Below are positions 35,985 through 42,923 of a stretch of DNA of 64,000 nt, one piece after another; position 1 is the first letter of the stretch; the number at the start of each line of letters is the position of its first letter. The stretch lies in contig JAUILQ010000003.1 in assembly GCA_030433005.1 (NCBI GenBank), positions 1-64,000 on the forward strand. Direction: 5' to 3'. A model generated the notes under the pieces. That model had not been told where the DNA came from. It ran no database searches and was given only the letters and a program-made list of their open reading frames with translations. Both the position numbers and the translations under genes were made by a program. Source of the stretch: Alphaproteobacteria bacterium (lineage in GTDB: Bacteria; Pseudomonadota; Alphaproteobacteria; Kiloniellales; DSM-21159).

Positions 35985-38300
35985 GTGAGTGCAGAGCCTT
36001 ACCAGATGCCGACCGAGCGGGAGGCGGCCAGCCGGCTGCCGCCGGTCGCGCCGCGTGAGGTCGGTGGCGCGCCGCCGCCGCGACCGCAGCAGGGCGGCGG
36101 CTTCGACCTGCGCACGCTGTTCGGCATCGTGCGCCGGCGCAAGTTCATGATCCTCGGCATCTGCCTGATCACCACCGCGCTGGCCCTGGTCTTCGTCAAT
36201 CGCATCACGCCGCTGTTCTCGGCCGGCGCAGTCGTGCAGATCGAGGGCCAGAGCACCAACTTCACCAACCAGCCGCAGGCCGTCGAGACCCTGGGCCGAG
36301 ACTTCTACACCGTGCAGGCCGAGGCCGTGGTGCTGAAGTCCCTGCCGATCGCCGAGCAGGCGGTGCTGGCCCTCGACCTGGAGCAGAACCCGCTGTTCAA
36401 CCCGGCGCTCTCGCCGCCGCGCAAGGGCCTGGTCCAGGAGCTCAAGGACAAGGCCCAGGCGTTCCTCGCCGAGCACGGCCTGATGGACGCACCGGAGCAG
36501 ACGACTTTCGAGGCGCCCGAGTCGATCCCGGACCCGGCCGACAATCCGGAGTACCTGCGCCAGCTGGCCAATGCCTTCCGCGGCGCGCTCAGCGCGCAAC
36601 CCGACACCAATACCGGCACGATCCGCCTCGGCTACGTCTCGACCGACCCGGTGTTCGCGGCGACCGCGGTCAACACCGTCGCCCAGCTCTACATCGCCAG
36701 CCTCGAGGACGAGCGCGCCGGCAAGCTCGGACAGGGCATCGAGTTCTTCCAGGACCAGGTCGCCGAGGCCGAGGAGCGCGTGCGCGCCGCCCGCCGAGCC
36801 CTCGAGGACTTCAACCGCGACAACGACATCCAGGAGCTGGAAGGCCGCTCCCTCGACCTGCGCCGGCTCGATTCGCTGTCCGACGACCTGCGCGACGCCC
36901 AGGCCCGGCTGTCCCAGGCGCGCCAGGACTACGGCCAGGTGCAGCGGGCGCTGCGCGGTGCCGATCTGGTCGACTCCTCCGCCGGCCTCAACTCGCCGAC
37001 CGTCGAGAACGTCCGCATCTCGATCATCAACGCCGAGCGCCAGCTGGCCGAGCTGCTCAACCAGTACCGCGAGGGCCATCCGCGCGTGCAGCAGCTGCGC
37101 GCCGAGCTCGACCGCCTGCGCACCAGTCTGCGCAGCCAGCTGCAGGGCATCGCCGGCGACGTCGGCGGCCAGGTCGCGGTCGCCCAGCAGCAGGTCGACC
37201 GCATGGAGGCCGACCGCGCCGAGCTCGAGGAGCGCCTGCAGGCGGTCTCGCGTCTCAAGGTCGAGCGCGACACCCTGGAACAGGCGCTCGACGACGCCGA
37301 GCAGCTGCTGCGCGAGCGCCGGCGGCGGCTCGACGAGGTCGCGCTGCAGCAGCAGGCGCCGACCGACAAGCAGGCGAGCCTCCTGGAGCCGGCGAACGTC
37401 CCCGGCGGGCCGTTCTATCCGAACAAGCAGATGATCGTCGGCGTCGCCCTGATGGCCTCGCTGATGGTCGGCTTCGGCCTCGCCCTGCTGCTCGAGTTCC
37501 TCGATTCCGGCTTCCGCAGCCTCAGCCAGGTCGAGCAGCACACCGGCCTGCCGACCCTCGGCATGCTGCCGCTGGTCGCCGGCGGCAAGCGCGAACCGGC
37601 GCCGCACCTGCAGGCGACCGACCGCCAGGGATCGCTGTTCGCGGAATCGGTGCGCACCCTGCGCACGGCGCTGATGCTGTCCAGCTCGGCCGCCGCGCCC
37701 AAGGTCATGCTCGTGACCTCCTCGGTACCGAGCGAAGGCAAGACGTCGACGGTGCTCTCGATCGGCTGCCAGTCGACCCAGGCCGGCCGGCGCTGCATCG
37801 TCATCGACTGCGACATGCGCCATCCCAGCGTCGACCCGACGCTCGGCTACGCGCCGCACATCGGCCTCGGCGACTACCTCGTGGGCGACGCCGAGATCGA
37901 GGACATCATCGCCCTGGACGAGGCGACGGGGCTGCATTTCATCGGTGCCGGCACCGGCGCGCTGCGGCCGGTCGAACTGCTCGCCTCGCCGCGCATGGAG
38001 AAGCTGCTGAACAGCCTGTGCCGGCGCTACCACATGGTCGTGCTGGACACCCCGCCGGTGCTGGCGGTGTCGGACGCGCTGCCGCTGATGCGCCTGGCCG
38101 ACGCGACGCTGTTCCTGGTCCGCTGGGAGCGCACCAACCGCGAAACCGCGAAGGCCGCCCTGAAGATGGTGCTCGAGACCGGTGCCCGTTTCGCCGGCAT
38201 CGCCCTGACCTATGTCGACGTGCGCAAGCACGCCCAGTACGACTATGCCGACTCCGGCTACTACTACCATAAGTCCTACCGGAAGTATTACCGGCCGTAG
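35985..38300 (+). CDS. Wzc-like polysaccharide co-polymerase / BY-kinase
   Basis: About 771 residues from GTG 35985 (GGAG 9 nt upstream); TTG 35970 is an alternative. N-terminal TM (about 52-72, FMILGICLITTALALVFV) of a Wzz domain, a long coiled coil (about 240-460), a second TM (about 480-500), then the BY-kinase: VTSSVPSEGKTST (Walker A), VIDCDMRHPSV (Walker A'), MVVLDTPPV (Walker B). The C-terminus is a tyrosine cluster (SGYYYHKSYRKYYRP), the autophosphorylation tail. Controls polymer length and export with the Wza-like protein. Confidence 0.93.
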   Translation: MSAEPYQMPTEREAASRLPPVAPREVGGAPPPRPQQGGGFDLRTLFGIVRRRKFMILGICLITTALALVFVNRITPLFSAGAVVQIEGQSTNFTNQPQAVETLGRDFYTVQAEAVVLKSLPIAEQAVLALDLEQNPLFNPALSPPRKGLVQELKDKAQAFLAEHGLMDAPEQTTFEAPESIPDPADNPEYLRQLANAFRGALSAQPDTNTGTIRLGYVSTDPVFAATAVNTVAQLYIASLEDERAGKLGQGIEFFQDQVAEAEERVRAARRALEDFNRDNDIQELEGRSLDLRRLDSLSDDLRDAQARLSQARQDYGQVQRALRGADLVDSSAGLNSPTVENVRISIINAERQLAELLNQYREGHPRVQQLRAELDRLRTSLRSQLQGIAGDVGGQVAVAQQQVDRMEADRAELEERLQAVSRLKVERDTLEQALDDAEQLLRERRRRLDEVALQQQAPTDKQASLLEPANVPGGPFYPNKQMIVGVALMASLMVGFGLALLLEFLDSGFRSLSQVEQHTGLPTLGMLPLVAGGKREPAPHLQATDRQGSLFAESVRTLRTALMLSSSAAAPKVMLVTSSVPSEGKTSTVLSIGCQSTQAGRRCIVIDCDMRHPSVDPTLGYAPHIGLGDYLVGDAEIEDIIALDEATGLHFIGAGTGALRPVELLASPRMEKLLNSLCRRYHMVVLDTPPVLAVSDALPLMRLADATLFLVRWERTNRETAKAALKMVLETGARFAGIALTYVDVRKHAQYDYADSGYYYHKSYRKYYRP

Positions 38301-38997
38301 GCTGCCGCGCCGCGGCCGGCTGCGTCACCCCTGGCCGGCCTGGCTGGCGCTCGGGGTCGCGGTCGTGCTGGTCGCGCTGGCGGTCCCGCGCTTCGTCGCG
38401 GGCCTGCTCGTCGACCGCCACGAATCGGTGTTCCAGAAGCTCGAGCAGAGCCGCGACATCTACGCCTACGACCGCATGTGGTCGGCGATCAACGGCTACG
38501 AGGCGGCGCTCGGCTGGAGCGACGACGCCCTGCTCTACCAGCGCCTCGCCCAGCTCTACCTCGCGGTCGCCCGCGACGCCGCGCTGGATCCGAGCCGCCG
38601 CCTGCTGCTGCTCAGCCGCTCGATCGAGAACCAGCGCGCCGCGCTGGCACGGGCCCCGGCCGACGGCTTCGCCTGGGCCCAGCTCGCCCTCGCGCTCTAC
38701 AGCACCGAGGGCGCGACCCCGGCCTTCCAGGCCGCGTGGCGGCGGTCCGTCGCCCTGGCGCCCTACGCCCCAGCGCTGGCCCTGACGCGGGCCCTGCTCG
38801 GCCTGCGCGCCTGGGCCAGCCTGGATGCCGAGAGCCGCGCGCTGGTCGGCGACCAGGTCGCCGTCGCCGTCGCGGTCGACGGCGAGCGGCTGGTCCGCCA
38901 GATGGTCGCCCAGAGCGAGCGGCGGCTCGCGCTCAGCCTGCTCGCCCGGAAGCCCGAGGCGCTGACCCGCCTGCAGGGCCTGCTGTCGGCATCCTGA
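38245..38997 (+). CDS. Membrane-anchored TPR-like protein of the exopolysaccharide cluster
   Basis: About 250 residues if started at ATG 38245; ATG 38212 is possible, and both lie inside the 3' end of the wzc-like gene in another frame, so the N-terminus is uncertain. After a basic region comes one TM helix (WPAWLALGVAVVLVALAVP), then a helical, Ala/Leu-rich part with TPR-like features (ALGWSDDALLYQRLAQLY, GFAWAQLALALYST). Probably periplasmic. Such small proteins are common beside O-antigen ligase genes; function unknown. Overlaps the convergent gene at 38933 by 65 bp. Confidence 0.65.
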   Translation: MPTPATTTISPTGSITGRRLPRRGRLRHPWPAWLALGVAVVLVALAVPRFVAGLLVDRHESVFQKLEQSRDIYAYDRMWSAINGYEAALGWSDDALLYQRLAQLYLAVARDAALDPSRRLLLLSRSIENQRAALARAPADGFAWAQLALALYSTEGATPAFQAAWRRSVALAPYAPALALTRALLGLRAWASLDAESRALVGDQVAVAVAVDGERLVRQMVAQSERRLALSLLARKPEALTRLQGLLSAS

Positions 38998-40480
38998 CGA
39001 CCCGCGGATCGCCGAAGGCCGCCGCGGCCACGCCCTCGGCGGAGGGCGGCCCGTCCCGCTCCCGCAGGTCGTGGCCGGCCGCGTCGTAGTGCCGCCGCGA
39101 GCTCTCGCGGTGCCGCCAGGACTGCGCCATGCCGAGTCCCAGGAGCAGGCACCAGGTCATGGTCACGGCCGGCACCTGAAGGCTGAAGTCGACCAGCGAG
39201 TGCACGGCGACCACGGCCGTGCCGGCGAGCGCGGCGACCGAGAAGACGATCTCCTCGCGGCGCGCGGCCAGGCCGGCCAGGCAGCGCCAGGTCGCCACGC
39301 CGAGCGCGGCGAGCAGCAGCAGCGCACCGGGAATGCCGGCCTCGATGGCCAGCTCCAGGTAGGAGTTGTGGGCCTTGCGCATCGACAGCGGGTCGACGCC
39401 GAAGCCGGCGTCGCGGTACTGCAGGAAGACGTCCGGGAAGCTGCCCAGGCCGAAGCCGGTGAGCGGCCGGTCGGCGAGCGCCTCGGCGCCGAGACCGAGG
39501 ATCAGCAGGCGATGGTTACCGCTGGCCTCGAGGCCCTCCAGGCGGCCGACCAGCAGGTCCCCGGCGCCGATCAGCAGCACCGCCGCGCCGCCCCAGATCA
39601 GGCCGGCGAACAGCAGGCTGGCGCCGCCGCCCGTGTCGCCGTCTCGCCGCGCCCGACGGCCGCGCCAGGCGAAGGTCAGGACGAGCAGCCCGACCAGCGC
39701 CGCCAGCGCACCGCCGCGCGAGGTGCTGAGCAGCAGCGCGCCGCCGCAGACGATCAGGGCGTAGACGGCGAGCCAGAAGCCGCCGTCGAGGTCGTCGAGG
39801 AAGCGGATCAGCGCGACGCGCTTCGGGATGCCGCGCGGCAGGCCGACCGACAGCTTTTCCTGGACCACGGCGGCGGCGCAGACCAGCCCGAGCGCGGCAT
39901 AGGTCGCGAAGGAGTTGCGGTTGACGAAGGTCGCGGTCAGCGAGTCGCGGTAGACCCACTTGTCGTACCAGGCCAGCGTCTCGTTGCCCGACAGGTAGAC
40001 GATCAGGCCGTAGGTCGCGTAGGCGGCGGTCGCGCCGACGATGCACCAGAGCGCGGCCCGCGCGCGCCCCGGCCGCCGGCAGAGATAGAGCGCCAGCCAG
40101 AAGACGCCGCCGTAGGTCAGCAGGCGCACCAGGTAGTCGAGGGCGCGGTCGGGCGCGAGCCCCATGGTGCCGGCCAGGGGCTGGCCGAGCGCCGCCTCGG
40201 CGGCCGCCCAGCTCGGCGCCTGAAGCGCCTCCGACACCGGCGCCAGCGACTGGACCGCGAGCCACAGCATGGTGCCGAGGAACAGCAGGGCCATCGGCCA
40301 GCTGCGCCGGCCGGCGATCGCCAGCCGCTTGCGGTCGCGCAGCATGGCCAGGGCCCAGAGCGCCAGCAGCAGGCCGACGGCGATCGCCATCAGGTTCCAG
40401 CCGAGCGGCCGGTTGGCGCCCAGGGGCAGGGGGGCCAGGGCGACGACCCCGAGAAGCAGCCAGAAGGCGAGGTGATGCAC
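38933..40480 (-). CDS. O-antigen ligase / polymerase-like membrane protein (Wzy_C)
   Basis: 515 residues, about 11 TM helices. The Wzy_C region contains ATFVNRNSFATYAALG, LLLSTSRGGALAALVGLL and a periplasmic loop RPLTGFGLGSFPDVFLQYRD with MRKAHNSYLELAIEAG, the pattern of the O-antigen ligase family. The last 75 residues are a polar, disordered tail. It should either polymerise repeat units or attach glycan chains; sequence alone does not decide. Just downstream of the initiating transferase gene on the same strand. Confidence 0.88.
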   Translation of the reverse strand: MHHLAFWLLLGVVALAPLPLGANRPLGWNLMAIAVGLLLALWALAMLRDRKRLAIAGRRSWPMALLFLGTMLWLAVQSLAPVSEALQAPSWAAAEAALGQPLAGTMGLAPDRALDYLVRLLTYGGVFWLALYLCRRPGRARAALWCIVGATAAYATYGLIVYLSGNETLAWYDKWVYRDSLTATFVNRNSFATYAALGLVCAAAVVQEKLSVGLPRGIPKRVALIRFLDDLDGGFWLAVYALIVCGGALLLSTSRGGALAALVGLLVLTFAWRGRRARRDGDTGGGASLLFAGLIWGGAAVLLIGAGDLLVGRLEGLEASGNHRLLILGLGAEALADRPLTGFGLGSFPDVFLQYRDAGFGVDPLSMRKAHNSYLELAIEAGIPGALLLLAALGVATWRCLAGLAARREEIVFSVAALAGTAVVAVHSLVDFSLQVPAVTMTWCLLLGLGMAQSWRHRESSRRHYDAAGHDLRERDGPPSAEGVAAAAFGDPRVVRMPTAGPAGGSAPRASGRAG

Positions 40481-40532
40481 GACTTTCCGTCCGCAGGCTG
40501 GGCGTGCCCCGGTTCCGCGCGGCGGGCCGGGG

Positions 40533-41939
40533 TCAGTAGGCGTTCTTGTCGATCAGGGCCACGAAGGGCGTGAGCAGCAGTATCCGGATGTCGAGCCACA
40601 CCGACCAGTGCTCGATGTAGTAGAGGTCGGCCTGCACGCGGCGGCGCATCTTCTCCGGGGTGTCGGTCTCCCCGCGCAGGCCGTTGATCTGCGCCCAGCC
40701 GGTCATGCCCGGCTTCATGCGCTGGCGCGACAGATAGTCCGCGATCAGTTGTGAATAATGCGTTTCGTGGGCCAGGGCGTGGGGCCGCGGACCGACCAGG
40801 GACATCTCGCCACGCAGGACGTTGAGGAGCTGCGGCAGCTCGTCCAGGGAGCTGCGGCGCAGCAGAGCGCCGACGCGCGTCACCCGGGGGTCGTTGCGCA
40901 CCGCCTGGACGACGGCCGAGGGCGTGTCGGTGCAGACCGCCATGCTGCGGAACTTCAGCAGCTCGAAGGGACGGTTGTTGAGGCCGGCGCGGCTCTGGCG
41001 GAACAGCACCGGGCCGGGGCTGTCCAGGCGCACCGCCAGGGCGATCAGCGCCATCAGCGGCGACAGCAGGACCAGCAGCAGCGCCGCCAGCACCCGGTCC
41101 TCGACCGCCTTGAGCAGCAGCTCCCAGGGCGACAGCGGACGCCGCCAGATGTGCAGCAGCGGCACGCCGGCGATCCGGCCGAAGCCGTAGACCGGCAGTT
41201 CCAGCTCGGGCAACTCGGGCACCAGGCGGACGTCGATCGGCAGGCCGCGCACCGCGGCCATGACCCGCTTGATCGATTCCGGCTCGTTGCGCGGGGCGGC
41301 GACGATGACCTCCTCGATCTGGTGCTCGCGCAGCAGCGCCTCGATGCGCGAGAGATCGCCCAGCACCTCCCGGCCGCTCTGCTCCGGGCGCGTCGCGATC
41401 AGGCCCAGGATCTCGAAGTCGCCGGTGTCGCGCAGCTGGCGCGCCACCGCTTCGGCGCGGGGGCCGGTGCCGACCACGGCGAGGCGCTTCAGGGTGAAGC
41501 CGCTGGCCCGCCAGCGGGCGATCTGCCCGGCCGCCAGGACCCGCGCCACGGCCAGGCCGAGCACCCCGAAGGCGGCCCACAGAACGAACCAGGCGCGCGA
41601 GTAGATCAGCGTCGTCTGGGTCAGGGCGGAGAGCAGCAGCAGCAGCCCCAGGATCACCGCCCAGGCGACCAGGCTGCGCGCCACCTGCTGGACCGGCTGG
41701 CGCAGCAGTTCCGGCCGGTAGATGCCCGAGAGGTGCATGACGTTCGGCGTCAGCACCGCTGCGGCGAAGAAGGCGACCAGATAGGGCGAGCGAACGCTGC
41801 CCGGCTCGTCGAAGCCGCTGTCGCGCAGCAGGTAGGCGAGATAGCCGGCGAGCACCACGAGCAGCACGTCGACCACCCGGAGCAGGCCGCCGAGCAGTGT
41901 CTCCGGATCGCTGTGCGTCGCTGTCCTGCCCCAGGCCAT
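40533..41939 (-). CDS. Polyprenyl-phosphate glycosylphosphotransferase (WbaP/WcaJ type)
   Basis: 468 residues from ATG 41939 (GGGAG about 6 nt upstream); GTG 41951 is an alternative. Four N-terminal TM helices, a cytoplasmic NAD-like CoA-binding fold (KRLAVVGTGPRAEAVARQL), a fifth membrane segment (LAALLLVLLSPLMALIALAV) and the catalytic bacterial sugar transferase domain: FELLKFRSM, RRSSLDELPQLLNVL, GEMSLVGPRPH, KPGMTGWAQINGLRG. It starts exopolysaccharide synthesis by linking a hexose-1-phosphate to undecaprenyl phosphate. Confidence 0.94.
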   Translation of the reverse strand: MAWGRTATHSDPETLLGGLLRVVDVLLVVLAGYLAYLLRDSGFDEPGSVRSPYLVAFFAAAVLTPNVMHLSGIYRPELLRQPVQQVARSLVAWAVILGLLLLLSALTQTTLIYSRAWFVLWAAFGVLGLAVARVLAAGQIARWRASGFTLKRLAVVGTGPRAEAVARQLRDTGDFEILGLIATRPEQSGREVLGDLSRIEALLREHQIEEVIVAAPRNEPESIKRVMAAVRGLPIDVRLVPELPELELPVYGFGRIAGVPLLHIWRRPLSPWELLLKAVEDRVLAALLLVLLSPLMALIALAVRLDSPGPVLFRQSRAGLNNRPFELLKFRSMAVCTDTPSAVVQAVRNDPRVTRVGALLRRSSLDELPQLLNVLRGEMSLVGPRPHALAHETHYSQLIADYLSRQRMKPGMTGWAQINGLRGETDTPEKMRRRVQADLYYIEHWSVWLDIRILLLTPFVALIDKNAY

Positions 41940-42023
41940 CACGGCTCCCACGCTCGCCGGCGCTATTGGTAAACGCCGCGGGGCAGGGCGACAAGCGGCC
42001 TCATACCGGAATGGTGGTCTGAT

Positions 42024-42728
42024 TCAGGTTCTGTGCAACCACCACGCTTGCTCACTCACGGAGTATACCGGCCGATAGTGGCGGATCCGGTCGGCGAGCA
42101 TCACGGAGGGGCTCTGGTTGTCCAGCACGTAGGCCGCGCCGCCGACCGAGACGGCGAGCACGGCGTGCTGGACCCGCAGGTTGGTGTCGTTGACGACGAC
42201 GATGCGCAGGTCGTCCGGCGACCAGCCGAGCGCACGCAGCGACATGAACTTGGCGATCGCGTAGTCCTCGCAGTCGCCGTCCTTGTCGAAGAACTGCAGC
42301 GGCGTCGCCCAGTAGTCCTCGACCCCCCAGTTGCGCGGGTCGATGATGTAGCGGTGCTCGTTCATGTAGCGGTTGACGGCGTCGAGCTGGCTCATCGGGT
42401 CGCGGCCTTGCTGCTCGCCCAGGAAGGCCTCCCACTCCTCCAGATCGCAGCGGCTGAACAGGCCCGGGGTGCAGTCCTCGGCGACCTCGCGCTCGGCGAA
42501 GTAGCGGGCCAGGGTGCCGCGCCACTTGGGGAAGAGCTGCAGGTTGTCGCTGCGCACCGACAGCGAGTTGAAGACGCGGTCGAGAGCCGGCGATGCCGAC
42601 CCCGCGGCCGCCGCCGGCGTCGCGGCTCCCGGCACGACGAACGGGCCGGCGAGCGCGAGCAGCGCGACGGCGAGGACACGGCAGAGACGGGAGACACGGC
42701 AGAGGCGGGACAGGCGCGCGGTCGTCAC
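42024..42728 (-). CDS. LapG-like periplasmic transglutaminase-type cysteine protease (BTLCP/DUF920)
   Basis: 234 residues from GTG 42728, fixed by a perfect AGGAGGT (42736-42742) 7 nt upstream; upstream ATGs would place that site inside the gene. Signal peptide with AAA-GSA cleavage near 43. The catalytic triad of the family is visible: C153 in DKDGDCEDYAIAKF, H188 in VQHAVLAV and D203 in YVLDNQ; the acidic residues around C153 match the calcium site of LapG. LapG-type proteases cut the N-terminus of giant RTX adhesins and release biofilm cells when c-di-GMP is low. No canonical LapD is in the window; the divergent neighbour is a degenerate HD-GYP membrane protein. Confidence 0.88.
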   Translation of the reverse strand: MTTARLSRLCRVSRLCRVLAVALLALAGPFVVPGAATPAAAAGSASPALDRVFNSLSVRSDNLQLFPKWRGTLARYFAEREVAEDCTPGLFSRCDLEEWEAFLGEQQGRDPMSQLDAVNRYMNEHRYIIDPRNWGVEDYWATPLQFFDKDGDCEDYAIAKFMSLRALGWSPDDLRIVVVNDTNLRVQHAVLAVSVGGAAYVLDNQSPSVMLADRIRHYRPVYSVSEQAWWLHRT

Positions 42729-42812
42729 GGGGGATACCTCCTGCATCCGGCGGCTTCGCAGGCCTCCGGCGCCTCCGGAGCCCTGACGGCCGCCAGTGTC
42801 GCCGCAACGCAC

Positions 42813-42827
42813 TTAACGCTCGCTTAA
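42813..42827. promoter_or_regulatory. CtrA-type site TTAA-N7-TTAA
   Basis: Two TTAA half-sites (42813-42816 and 42824-42827) separated by exactly 7 nt match the alphaproteobacterial CtrA consensus. The site lies in the divergent region, 85-99 bp before the LapG-like GTG and 97-111 bp before the HD-GYP ATG. TTAA is rare in this GC-rich DNA. Confidence 0.6.
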
Positions 42828-42923
42828 GCGCGCGTGGCCTAGGTTCCCCATGACCCAGGTTTCCCCTGCGCCGGGCGCTCGCCCGCGCCGCCCGACCGCG
42901 CCGATCACCGGAACCGCCGCACC

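Noticed and set aside
42729-42812. Longer N-terminus for the LapG-like protein
   Set aside because: A perfect AGGAGGT lies inside it, correctly spaced to GTG 42728, and the signal peptide begins there.
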